A program made the translations under genes and the position numbers. From Geminocystis sp. GBBB08 (GTDB lineage Bacteria > Cyanobacteriota > Cyanobacteriia > Cyanobacteriales > Cyanobacteriaceae), in assembly GCF_016743215.1 (NCBI RefSeq), contig NZ_VRZC01000008.1:1-48518 (forward strand): a DNA stretch of 48,518 nucleotides, in the 5' to 3' direction. Below the pieces are notes generated by a model. That model saw only the letters and a program-made list of their open reading frames with translations. It was not told the DNA's origin and did no database searches. How positions within the stretch are numbered: position 1 is the stretch's first letter; each line of letters opens with the position of its first letter. Positions 19,478 to 27,719 of this stretch are shown here, piece by piece.

Positions 19478-19720
19478 ATGCCAAAAGAAGGAATTCACCC
19501 CCAATGGTATCCCGATGCCAGAGTTATTTGTAATGGGGAAGAAATTATGCGTGTTGGTTCAACTCAACCGGAAATCAATGTAGAGGTTTGGTCTGGTAAT
19601 CATCCTTTTTACACAGGCACTCAAAAAATTATTGATACTGAAGGTAGAGTCGATCGTTTCTTGCGTAAATACGGTATGCTCAGTGGTAAACAACAAAATA
19701 CTGAAGCAGAAACAAAATAA
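19478..19720 (+). CDS. rpmE: 50S ribosomal protein L31, zinc-free type
   Basis: L31 bridges the subunits near 5S rRNA. The core HPFYTGTQKIIDTEGRVDRF is diagnostic. Only one cysteine (in VICNGEEI) remains. The second zinc-binding pair of classical L31 (CSKC-HPF) is replaced by VWSGN-HPF, so the protein cannot bind zinc like the E. coli form; cyanobacterial and plastid L31 often lack these cysteines. Length 80. AGAAGGAAA precedes the ATG. It is the last gene of the ribosomal series before mobile-element debris. Confidence 0.95.
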   Translation: MPKEGIHPQWYPDARVICNGEEIMRVGSTQPEINVEVWSGNHPFYTGTQKIIDTEGRVDRFLRKYGMLSGKQQNTEAETK

Positions 19721-19751
19721 AAATCAATCTTGTTTAATTAAGATAAAAACC

Positions 19752-19800
19752 CTAGCAGTTGACAACTCCCCGCCTATCACGGCTAGGATTCTTCCTTCAC
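19752..19800 (-). ncRNA. Possible omega-RNA/right-end scaffold of the TnpB remnant
   Basis: Just beyond the TnpB stop, the minus strand reads CCTAGCCGTGATAGGCGGGG followed by AGTTGTCAACTGCTAGG. CCTAGC pairs with GCTAGG at the ends, and GTTGTCAAC forms an inner hairpin. Structured right ends directly after tnpB are typical of IS200/IS605 elements, where they also supply the scaffold of the TnpB guide RNA. With TnpB truncated, any RNA here would be a relic unless a partner elsewhere uses it. Confidence 0.4.
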
Positions 19801-20070
19801 TGAGTGATGCCTTGTAAAAGCAGTACCTTTACTCGGTCTTACTCTCTCTCCAGAAGCTATAGCGATGTGTCCCACCATTTTTAAAATACGCAAACCTTCA
19901 TCCCTGATATTGATAGCGGCATTAATATCCCTGTCATGTATCGTTCCACAGTTCGGACATTGCCACACTCTAATATCTAAACTTAAATTATCTATTTGAT
20001 GTAAGCAGTTATTACAGATTTTAGAACTAGGGTAAAATCTATCTACTTCAAGGTAAATTTTACCTGTATT
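19783..20070 (-). pseudogene. TnpB (IS200/IS605) C-terminal remnant
   Basis: On the minus strand the readable frame runs GKIYLEVDRFYPSSKICNNC, then a WQCPNCGTIHDRDINAAINI segment. These are the zinc ribbon (CxxC...CxxC) and the last RuvC aspartate (in DRDIN) of TnpB. Nothing homologous continues past about 20060, where the frame runs into unrelated DNA. About 95 codons survive of a protein usually near 400 residues. A GTG at 19968 could start translation, but the product would be only the C-terminal tail. Confidence 0.85.
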
Positions 20071-21204
20071 AAACGTGCTGGAGGTTGGCTTAAAACAGCA
20101 ATAGAGCTGGGATGGAAGCCAAATGGCTCTATAACCAACACCACAAAAGCCGAGAAAGATACTTTTAAGGAATGGTTTACCGAAGCTCGTAAAAAAGGAT
20201 TAGTTACAGCAAGTCAGAATAGTAAGAATGGTATCTTAGTTTACACAAAGGATATTGATAAATTATATAAACCATTAAAAGGAAAACGAGAAAAAAAACC
20301 AAGAACAGACAGAAAAAAAGCAAGAAAATTATATTTAGCAGTGGCGAAAAAGAAAAAAACGACGAGAAAAGAAAGATGAAAGATAATCAAACAACAATTA
20401 AAATATGTCGAGAAAAACTTGGGGTACATAGAAGACTTACAACAGAAAGTAAATGAAGAAGAAATATTAAGTAAAAAAGAAAGAGAAAAAAAAGAAATAA
20501 TCAAGGAATTATATCGACAGCAAAAGGAAATGTACGAAGAAAATAAACAAAAAATAGAAAATAGAATAGTTAGTATAGAACAACCTCAAATCAGACCAAT
20601 AGTAAGGGGTAAAACAAGAATGCCAGTGGAATTTGGAGCAAAAATATCCAGATCTTATGTAGGATTTGTATTTTTAGACTATTTAGAATGGTCAAATTTT
20701 GCGGAATCAAAATATTTAAAAGAACAGGGAGAAAAATATTATCAAATGTGGGGATATTATCCAGAATCGATACATGTAGATAAAATATATAGAACGAGAG
20801 AAAATCGAAAATATTGCCAAGAAAAAGGAATAAGAATGAGTGGACCAAAATTAGGAAGACCAAGTAAAAATATAAGTCCAGAGGAGAAAAAACAAAGCCA
20901 AATAGATGAAAGAATCAGAAATAGAGTAGAAGGAAAATTTGGAGAAGGAAAAAGAAGATATGGACTGAATTTAATCAAAACAAAATTAAAAGAAACATCA
21001 GAAACAAAGATAGCAATGGGAATATTTGTAATGAATTTAATGACCCTTGTAAGAAGGGTATTAAGGGAATTTTTGTGTCCTTTTTTGCAAAAACAATTAA
21101 AAATGAGGCTAAATAATCAGAATAAATTATGTATATGGAATATAGAGCCAAGATCAAATTATGTTTTAGCGAAGTTATATGTATATAATGTTGAGATGGT
21201 GTGA
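20071..21204 (+). pseudogene. IS5-type transposase remnant with premature stop and unrelated 5' fusion
   Basis: A single frame is open from about 20050 to TGA 20377-20379 and again to 21204. From about 20275 the protein resembles IS5-type transposases: KPRTDRKKARKLYLAVAKKK, then after the stop KIIKQQLKYVEKNLGYIEDL, RPIVRGKTRMPVEFGAK, GYYPESIHVDKIYRTRENR, KGIRMSGPKLGRPSKN and EGKFGEGKRRYGLN (catalytic E region). The N-terminal part of the transposase is missing. The preceding 65 codons (GGWLKTAIELGWKPNG..., FKEWFTEARKKGLVTAS...) read coherently, but I do not recognise them. The stop and truncation make it non-functional by itself. Confidence 0.8.
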
Positions 21205-21271
21205 TTTTTTCGACTTTTTCAGCAGACTCTAGTTAAACGTTATATACATTGTAAACGAGATAATAGAAGGA

Positions 21272-21288
21272 CAGGGTTTTAAACCCAA
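21272..21288. repeat. GGGTTT(T)AAACCC palindrome copy
   Basis: GGGTTTTAAACCC at 21274-21286 is a near-perfect palindrome (6-bp arms, one central base). Related palindromes stand at 28650-28662, 45295-45306 and 45690-45707, always between genes. There is no T-run, so they are not classical terminators. They look like a dispersed short palindromic repeat. Confidence 0.5.
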
Positions 21289-21392
21289 AATTTTGATAAA
21301 TTTGGGGGAAATCTGACTATTACCGCAGTATTACCCGAAGCCAAAATTTGAATGATTGTTCTAACCATGATGAACTTTAGTAAGATTGCCTA

Positions 21393-21464
21393 AGCCATCT
21401 ATCGGATTTGAACCGATGACCTACTGATTACAAATCAGTTGCTCTACCACTGAGCCAAGATGGC
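21393..21464 (-). tRNA. tRNA-Thr (anticodon TGT)
   Basis: The minus strand gives a 72-base cloverleaf: acceptor GCCATCT/AGATGGC (perfect), D arm GCTC/GAGC, anticodon stem ACTGA/TCAGT with loop TTTGTAA, T arm ATCGG-TTCAAAT-CCGAT. Anticodon TGT reads ACA/ACN. Discriminator T (U), no encoded CCA. It sits 160 bases from the IS5-type end and just beyond the stop of the kinase gene. Confidence 0.95.
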
Positions 21465-21580
21465 AATAATCTTTACAGTAACTTAAAAAATCAATTTGAT
21501 CTCATTTTTGACTGCCTTTATTATTATAACAAATCATCTTGGGTAATTGTCAAGGTAATATTGTTTAATTTTTTCTTTCT

Positions 21581-23335
21581 TTAGATTTTTATTTGATAAA
21601 TTTCTTTTTTTTGTTGATTATTCTCTTGAGTAATTACAATTATTTTATCTTTATTTAAAGGGGCGATCGCTTTGATAGTTTTTTTGATATTTGTTTCTCC
21701 TAAATAATTACCATTAAAGTCTAATAAAGCAATATTACCTGATAAATTAGCACAGAGAAAACCCCAGGGACTAGGTAGCCAAAAACTAGCCTTAAAACCT
21801 AGGGGAATACGATGAACGGCAAAAGGCTCAAATTTAATGAAAACTAAATTATCTGTCTGTTTTTCTTTGGTTAAAAATGTTTTTAATTGCCCTTGATGAT
21901 GGACTATCTTATCTAAAGATAAAGAGACGTTATAACTATCTTGCCAACTACCACGACGATTAAAAAAACGAAAAAATGTCTGGTTTTTATTTATTTCTCT
22001 TTGATGGTAAATAACTAAACCATGACGAGAATCAATAGCAATAATTTGTTGAGGAAAAAAGTCTTTAATTAAAGGTGTAATAGGAATTAATGTTTTGGTT
22101 TTAATGACTTGAAAACTTTGTTCATCTTTCCACCGTTTACTAATGGCAAACCAATTATTATTATGAGCTACTCCATAGGTTAAATATTCACTTTCAATAT
22201 TGATTAAAATTTTGAGATCACCATTAAAGACATTACAATACAATAAAGAATATTTATTATAATCTGATAAATTACGAGTATTAACGATACAGCCTGAGTC
22301 AATAGTTTGTATATCAATAAGTTTATTATTTAATTGATGTTTAACAATAGATTTTAAACTAATTTTATCATGATTATCTTCTTGATAATTTTCGATCATT
22401 AAGGTTTGTGAGTTGCTCTGGTAAATAAAGTTATCTTTAACGGTTAAAAAATTAATATATTCTTCTAGAAATTCTTGATAAACTAAATCGAAACTAATAA
22501 TTTTTTGAGGTATTTGATCATATAAAGATAAATTTTGACTCTGTAATTCTAAGGTGGCGTTAAGAATTGTTGTTTTCATTTCTTGGGCTGTACGAAAACG
22601 ATGTTGCGGTAATTTTTGCAACGCTTTTTTTAAAATTAATTCTAAAGAGGATGGTAAATTTTCAGGAAATTGAGGAGTATGATTAAGATGTCCTACCATA
22701 ATTTCATGAGGACTACCGCTAAAAGGGCGATTACCAATGAGTAATTCATATAACATAATCCCCATACTATAAATATCTGAACTATAAGAGTATTTACCAT
22801 AAAATTGTTCTGGTGCCATATAAGCTGGTGAGCCAGTGTCACCCATTGTACTTATATTAAGTTCTTTATCTTCTAATTCAATTTTAGCCACACCAAAATC
22901 GGATATTTTCGCTCTCCAACCTTGAGGAATTACAGATAATAAGATATTTTCGGGCTTTAAATCTCGATGAATAATGCCTTGGGTATGGGCATAATTTAAC
23001 CCGTCTAAAATATCGGTAATCAATTTTAACTTTTGCTCAATAGTAAGATTTACTTCAGTTTCTAATAAGTCTCTTAAAGTGCCACCTTCACAGTATTCTA
23101 TTACTAAATGTCTTCCACGAGAATTGTGTTCAATTCCTTGACAACAAACTATGTTAGGATGTTCTAAACTCAAAAGAATGCGCATTTCTCGTAAAAATTT
23201 TTTGGTGGAGAATTTCTCTGGATTAAATTCTTTTAGGGCAACTAATTCCCCCGTTTGACGATGAATGGCAGTATATACTTTTCCAAATTGCCCTTCACCC
23301 ACTAAGTTTAATGATCTATAGTGAGAATTTTTCAC
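21581..23335 (-). CDS. Eukaryotic-type serine/threonine protein kinase with C-terminal beta-rich domain
   Basis: The N-terminal 265 residues form a complete kinase domain: glycine loop GEGQFGKV at 13-20, VALK with Lys35, Glu50 of helix C, HRDLKPEN at 123-130 with catalytic Asp125, DFG at 146-148, then SPAYMAPEQ and DIYSMGIMLYELL. It phosphorylates Ser/Thr of unknown targets in the cytosol. Residues about 280-584 have no motif I recognise. They are rich in short beta-like hydrophobic segments and could form a propeller-like sensor or partner-binding domain. No transmembrane segment is evident. The start is GTG at 23335, without a clear Shine-Dalgarno. It is transcribed away from the YbjN-like gene. 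Confidence 0.93.
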   Translation of the reverse strand: MKNSHYRSLNLVGEGQFGKVYTAIHRQTGELVALKEFNPEKFSTKKFLREMRILLSLEHPNIVCCQGIEHNSRGRHLVIEYCEGGTLRDLLETEVNLTIEQKLKLITDILDGLNYAHTQGIIHRDLKPENILLSVIPQGWRAKISDFGVAKIELEDKELNISTMGDTGSPAYMAPEQFYGKYSYSSDIYSMGIMLYELLIGNRPFSGSPHEIMVGHLNHTPQFPENLPSSLELILKKALQKLPQHRFRTAQEMKTTILNATLELQSQNLSLYDQIPQKIISFDLVYQEFLEEYINFLTVKDNFIYQSNSQTLMIENYQEDNHDKISLKSIVKHQLNNKLIDIQTIDSGCIVNTRNLSDYNKYSLLYCNVFNGDLKILINIESEYLTYGVAHNNNWFAISKRWKDEQSFQVIKTKTLIPITPLIKDFFPQQIIAIDSRHGLVIYHQREINKNQTFFRFFNRRGSWQDSYNVSLSLDKIVHHQGQLKTFLTKEKQTDNLVFIKFEPFAVHRIPLGFKASFWLPSPWGFLCANLSGNIALLDFNGNYLGETNIKKTIKAIAPLNKDKIIVITQENNQQKKEIYQIKI

Positions 23336-23469
23336 AATCTTTATCTTTATATAAATGATAATAATTTGCTAGATCATATCATTACTATAAGTAAGCCTAT
23401 ATCCGTGAAAATTCGGAAATTATTTCAGTGACATTTAGTATATGATTGTATTGATAACATCAAAAATTA

Positions 23470-23946
23470 ATGATTATTATGGCTACTCCTGAATTAACCT
23501 CTGAAGATTTACAAACAGATTTTGATAGTTTAAATTTACCCCAAAATACTTATAAGGATCAAATTGAAACTGTTATCTATAGCTTAGAAGAAAATGATAG
23601 TGCTATGGTACAAGCCACAGAAGATGGTTATATTTGGAAGTTTCAATATGGTACGATAGAGGTTTTTGTACAGTTAACGGGTGAAACTGATGAAGATTTA
23701 TTCACGGTATGGGCGAAGGTTTTATCTTTACCTGCTAAAAATGAGCTTCAATTATTCCGTAAGTTAATGGAATTGAATTGGAGTGGTACTTTTGAAACTT
23801 GTTTCTCCCTATTTAATGATCAAATTGTAGTTTCTACTCAACGCACTGTAGATGATCTTTCTCCGGCAGAAATTTCCCGTGCTATAACTTTAGTGGCTAC
23901 TATTGCTGATGAATATGATGAACCATTACAGGCAGAATATTTATAA
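23470..23946 (+). CDS. YbjN-domain protein
   Basis: A soluble acidic 158-residue protein resembling the cyanobacterial YbjN/type-III-secretion-chaperone-like family. The central stretch YIWKFQYGTIEVFVQLTGET, then LQLFRKLMELNWSGTFETCF and VVSTQRTVDDLSPAEISRAI, follow the family's alpha/beta pattern. Its molecular role is unknown. ATG 23470 or ATG 23479 (MATPELTSED) could be the start; neither has a clear ribosome binding site, and 23479 may match relatives better. It ends 8 bases before rfbB, so the two are probably co-transcribed. Confidence 0.75.
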   Translation: MIIMATPELTSEDLQTDFDSLNLPQNTYKDQIETVIYSLEENDSAMVQATEDGYIWKFQYGTIEVFVQLTGETDEDLFTVWAKVLSLPAKNELQLFRKLMELNWSGTFETCFSLFNDQIVVSTQRTVDDLSPAEISRAITLVATIADEYDEPLQAEYL

Positions 23947-23954
23947 TCTTCAAT

Positions 23955-25025
23955 ATGCACAAACATCTTTTAGTTACGGGCGGTGCTGGGTTTATCGGCT
24001 CTAATTTTGTTAATTATTGGCACGAAAAACATCCTCAAGATAAAATTATTGTCTTGGATGCCCTAACTTATGCGGGAAATCGTCAAAATTTAATTAACCT
24101 TGAAAATAGCCCCAATTTTTTCTTTATTCACGGTGATATTTGCGATCGCCCATTAGTTGATAATTTATTGGAAGCAGAAAAAATCACGACTATCGCCCAT
24201 TTTGCGGCAGAATCTCATGTTGATCGTTCAATTTTAACTCCTTCTACCTTTATTCAAACTAATATTATCGGCACTTTTACTTTACTAGAGAGTTTCCGTC
24301 ATTATTGGCAAAAACAAAATCAACCCTCAGCATATCGTTTTCTTCACGTCTCTACTGATGAAGTTTATGGTAGTTTAAAAGCCCATGAATCAGCTTTTAA
24401 GGAAAATACACCCTATGCCCCTAATAGCCCTTATTCTGCTTCAAAAGCCGGAAGTGATCACTTAGTACGAGCTTATTATCATACCTATAATTTACCGACA
24501 ATAATCACCAATTGCTCCAATAATTATGGTGCTTATCATTTTCCTGAAAAACTTATTCCTTTAATGTGTATTAACATTTTATTAGGTAAATCTTTACCTG
24601 TCTATGGTGATGGGCAAAATATCCGTGATTGGTTATACGTTAAAGATCATTGTAGTGCATTAGATGTAGTCTTAAATAAAGGAAAAGAGGGAGAAACCTA
24701 TAATATTGGTGGTAATAACGAAGTAAAAAATATTGATTTGGTGGAGTTAATCTGTCAAATTATGGATGAGATTGCTCCGAATTTACCCGTAAAACCTGCT
24801 AATCAATTAATAACTTATGTGAAAGATAGAGCAGGACACGATCGCCGTTATGCCATTGATAGTAGTAAGTTACAAAAAGAATTAGGTTGGAAACCTAAAG
24901 CAACCTTAGAATCAGGTTTAAGAAGTACTTTACAATGGTATATCAATAATCAACAATGGTGGCAACCGCTTTTATCCACTGATTATCAAAAATATTATCA
25001 ACAGGTTTATGGAACTTTTAAATAA
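23955..25025 (+). CDS. rfbB: dTDP-glucose 4,6-dehydratase
   Basis: Converts dTDP-glucose to dTDP-4-keto-6-deoxyglucose, the entry to dTDP-rhamnose for surface polysaccharide. The NAD-binding GGAGFIG is at residues 9-15, catalytic Thr134-Asp135-Glu136 in HVSTDEVYG, and the YxxxK pair Tyr160/Lys164 in SPYSASKAGSDH. Length 356 is normal. No rfbA, rfbC or rfbD is nearby, so the rest of the pathway must be elsewhere. Related epimerases/dehydratases share the fold, but the TDE triad favours this function. Confidence 0.93.
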   Translation: MHKHLLVTGGAGFIGSNFVNYWHEKHPQDKIIVLDALTYAGNRQNLINLENSPNFFFIHGDICDRPLVDNLLEAEKITTIAHFAAESHVDRSILTPSTFIQTNIIGTFTLLESFRHYWQKQNQPSAYRFLHVSTDEVYGSLKAHESAFKENTPYAPNSPYSASKAGSDHLVRAYYHTYNLPTIITNCSNNYGAYHFPEKLIPLMCINILLGKSLPVYGDGQNIRDWLYVKDHCSALDVVLNKGKEGETYNIGGNNEVKNIDLVELICQIMDEIAPNLPVKPANQLITYVKDRAGHDRRYAIDSSKLQKELGWKPKATLESGLRSTLQWYINNQQWWQPLLSTDYQKYYQQVYGTFK

Positions 25026-25040
25026 AATAAAAAGGAATTA

Positions 25041-25499
25041 TTAAAATTTTTTGTCAAGATGACTATAGCGAATTAAAGCATAACTGATAGCCAGACAAAG
25101 AATAGCAAATCCAAGAGCAATTAAGTCAAATTTATCGTATTTACTAGGATCAAAAATTATAATTTTTCTGGCAACGGCAATCAAAGCGGTGGTTAAAACT
25201 AATTCTAATTGAACAATATGTTTTCTTAGATAAACTGTTATATTTTCTAATAATTCAAGGGCTATTAATATGTTTAAAAAAAAGCCAAAAAGTTCTATTA
25301 AGGTTCTGTTAAAAAAGCCGATGGGCTCTATAAATAAATCTGTTATTAAGATGATGACTAAATCATATAAAGAAACAAGAATAACAATTATAAGAGCAAG
25401 AGAAAGAACTTTAGAAACTACATTTTCTGTGACATGAATTAATTTTAAAAAATTTCTGTCTTTAAAAAAATCCTGAAACCAAGACCAAAATTTAGCCAT
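25041..25499 (-). CDS. PsiE-like four-helix membrane protein
   Basis: 152 residues with four hydrophobic spans (about 31-53, 63-85, 103-118, 126-144) and charged ends. The combination of an N-terminal helix, NRTLIELFGFFLNILIALEL and HIVQLELVLTTALIAVARKI matches the phosphate-starvation-inducible PsiE family, whose function is unknown. It is convergent with rfbB, 15 bases apart. No Pho-box was searched for computationally, and none was obvious upstream. Confidence 0.7.
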   Translation of the reverse strand: MAKFWSWFQDFFKDRNFLKLIHVTENVVSKVLSLALIIVILVSLYDLVIILITDLFIEPIGFFNRTLIELFGFFLNILIALELLENITVYLRKHIVQLELVLTTALIAVARKIIIFDPSKYDKFDLIALGFAILCLAISYALIRYSHLDKKF

Positions 25500-25590
25500 A
25501 CTTTATATAAATAATAAGTAATAAATAATAAGTAATAAGTAATAGGTAATAGGTAATGAACAATCAGGAATGAAAAATTAAAAATTAAAA
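25500..25590. repeat. AT-rich heptamer tandem repeats
   Basis: TAATAAG/TAATAGG heptamers repeat about seven times, giving the AATAATAAGTAATAA texture between the PsiE-like gene and the nitroreductase. The seven-base period matches other patches in this window. No coding or hairpin signal. Confidence 0.65.
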
Positions 25591-26187
25591 ATGATCAAAA
25601 AATACTACTTCTGATATATCTAATTGCCCTGCCCTATCTCTAGCTGGTTTAAGAGCTTTACCGACAACAATCATAAAACCAAGTACATAATCATCTGGCA
25701 AATTAATGATTTGTGCTACTTTTGTGCTATCAAAACCAATCATTGGACAAGTATCATAACCCATAGCCTTTGCTGTTAACATAATAGTTTGTCCTGCAAT
25801 ACCTGCCGATCGCATAGCTTCATCTCGCTGTAATTGAGGATTATTTTGATAAAATCCGCCAATCATTGGCACAATTTGGGCTTGTACTTGCTCAGGAGCA
25901 TTTTTCCAGTATCTTTGAGGCTCTTTTGCCCAAGCATTCAAATCACCACAAACTAAGATGACAATAGAAGCATCAGAAACTTGAGCTTGATTAAAGGAAG
26001 CTGCTTTTAATTCTTCTTTAACAGCTGGATCTTTTACTACGACAAAACGCCAATTTTGAATATTAAAAGAAGTAGGAGAGAGTAAAGTATATTCCAATAA
26101 AGTATTAATTTCTTCTGTCGTCATCTCATGATGGGGGTCATAATGTTTAACAGATCTTCTTTCTTTGATAGCATCTAAGGTATTCAT
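25585..26187 (-). CDS. Nitroreductase-family FMN oxidoreductase
   Basis: A dimeric FMN-dependent NAD(P)H oxidoreductase of broad family; substrate unknown. It starts MNTLDAIKERRSVKHYDPHH, the typical RRS(x)RxY-type FMN phosphate-binding N-terminus, with SPTSFNIQNWRFVVVKDP and a C-terminal GYDTCPMIGFD and LGFMIVVGKA. ATG 26187 is chosen over an in-frame upstream ATG at 26217 because GGAG lies 8 bases before it and the family begins here. Length 200 fits. Confidence 0.88.
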   Translation of the reverse strand: MNTLDAIKERRSVKHYDPHHEMTTEEINTLLEYTLLSPTSFNIQNWRFVVVKDPAVKEELKAASFNQAQVSDASIVILVCGDLNAWAKEPQRYWKNAPEQVQAQIVPMIGGFYQNNPQLQRDEAMRSAGIAGQTIMLTAKAMGYDTCPMIGFDSTKVAQIINLPDDYVLGFMIVVGKALKPARDRAGQLDISEVVFFDHF

Positions 26188-26243
26188 GAATAATTCTCCG
26201 ATTAAAATTATTGACATTCTACCTTTTTCTGTTCTATTTTGTA

Positions 26244-26381
26244 TATAGCAATCCTAAATTATTGGTGAAGAATTAAAGATTAAAAAATAAATCTGTAAAT
26301 CTTACTATACTTTAAAGCTGACCACTGAAATCTGATAGCTAACACCTCTTTAAATCTCACAACTCCCATAGGATTGCTATA
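26244..26381. mobile_element. MITE-like element with 13-bp perfect inverted ends
   Basis: TATAGCAATCCTA at 26244-26256 is mirrored exactly by TAGGATTGCTATA at 26369-26381. The 138-bp insert has no coding potential. The outermost TA on each side would fit insertion at a TA dinucleotide, as for IS630/Tc1-type elements. A related left arm (24 of 27 bases) occurs at 29984-30010. A non-autonomous element moved by a transposase elsewhere is the likely explanation. Confidence 0.7.
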
Positions 26382-26499
26382 GAAACTTTACCATATTACT
26401 TTTGTGCAACATTTAATCAAAATTTTTAGGTACAATTTCCTGAAAATTGATCTAACTATCATTAATTCTATTAGGAAAAATATATATTACAAATAAAAT

Positions 26500-26513
26500 G
26501 TAATGACTTTTAC
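26500..26513 (+). promoter_or_regulatory. NtcA-type box upstream of glnB
   Basis: GTAATGACTTTTAC has the GTA-N8-TAC consensus of the cyanobacterial nitrogen regulator NtcA and lies 88 bases before the glnB start. A weak -10-like TTAGAAAAT lies about 22 bases downstream, the spacing of NtcA-activated promoters. glnB is a known NtcA target in cyanobacteria; use of this site here is inference. Confidence 0.6.
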
Positions 26514-26571
26514 AAAAATTGATTGAGTAACAGTGTTAGAAAATAACAGGAAAATTGTATAAGCTATATAG

Positions 26572-26940
<369 letters not shown>

Positions 26941-27053
26941 TTGTAATCAATTTTTAGTACGGTGGGGTAGATTTGGCACAAAAATTGTTGCTGATTCTAC
27001 CCTCAATTTTAAGAGTATTATTTTTATCAACTGCTATCGCCATTAATCATTGA

Positions 27054-27719
27054 ATGAATCTGAGAATCAGTAAAAAAAAAAGAGCCTTTGAAATATTAAC
27101 TATCCTAAAACAACTTTATCCGGATGCTACTTGTAGTCTTGATTATCAAACCCCATTACAACTTTTAGTCGCTACAATTTTATCGGCTCAATGTACTGAT
27201 GAAAGAGTAAACAAAGTTACTCCTGCTTTATTTTCAAGATTTCCTGATGCCCAAAGTTTTGCAAAAGCTGATAGAAAAGAAATTGAGATATTAATTCATT
27301 CCACAGGTTTTTATCGTAACAAAGCCAAAAATATTCAAAATGCTTGTATTAAAATAGTTAATGATTTTAACGGTAATGTACCTCAAACTATGACAGAATT
27401 GTTAACTTTAGCTGGAGTTGCCCGAAAAACCGCTAATGTGGTCTTGGCTCACGCTTTTGGTATCATTGAAGGGGTGACGGTGGATACTCACGTTAAAAGA
27501 CTCAGTAACCGTCTAGGATTGACGAAAAAACAGAATCCTGTACAAATTGAGCAAGATTTAATCAAGTTATTACCACAACCTGAGTGGGAAAATTTTTCTA
27601 TAAGTATTATTTATCATGGTAGGGCGATATGTAACGCTCGGAAACCTTTATGTCATCAATGTTCGTTAGCCCATTTATGCACATTTTTTCAAACAGAACA
27701 AAACAAAATTAAAGAATAA
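27054..27719 (+). CDS. nth: Endonuclease III (DNA glycosylase/AP lyase)
   Basis: Excises oxidised pyrimidines and nicks the abasic site. The helix-hairpin-helix LAGVARKTANVVLAHAFG carries catalytic Lys125; Asp144 lies in VTVDTHVKRLSNRLG. The C-terminal 4Fe-4S loop has Cys193, Cys200, Cys203 and Cys209 in the C-x6-C-x2-C-x5-C pattern. Length 221 fits. Its 3' end overlaps the 3' end of truB by 11 bases on the opposite strand. Confidence 0.97.
   Translation: MNLRISKKKRAFEILTILKQLYPDATCSLDYQTPLQLLVATILSAQCTDERVNKVTPALFSRFPDAQSFAKADRKEIEILIHSTGFYRNKAKNIQNACIKIVNDFNGNVPQTMTELLTLAGVARKTANVVLAHAFGIIEGVTVDTHVKRLSNRLGLTKKQNPVQIEQDLIKLLPQPEWENFSISIIYHGRAICNARKPLCHQCSLAHLCTFFQTEQNKIKE

Larger units (their letters stand above)
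19740..21231. mobile_element. Composite insertion-sequence debris (IS200/IS605-type remnant fused to IS5-type remnant)
   Basis: The block begins with an IS200/IS605-like right end and a minus-strand TnpB 3' fragment. It switches near 20060-20075 to an unidentified plus-strand frame and becomes the C-terminal part of an IS5-type transposase from about 20270. It ends near 21231 with CGACTTTTTCAGCAGACTC, which resembles an IS5-type terminal repeat. The elements lie in opposite directions and both are truncated, so none looks autonomous. The block separates rpmE from tRNA-Thr. Confidence 0.7.
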
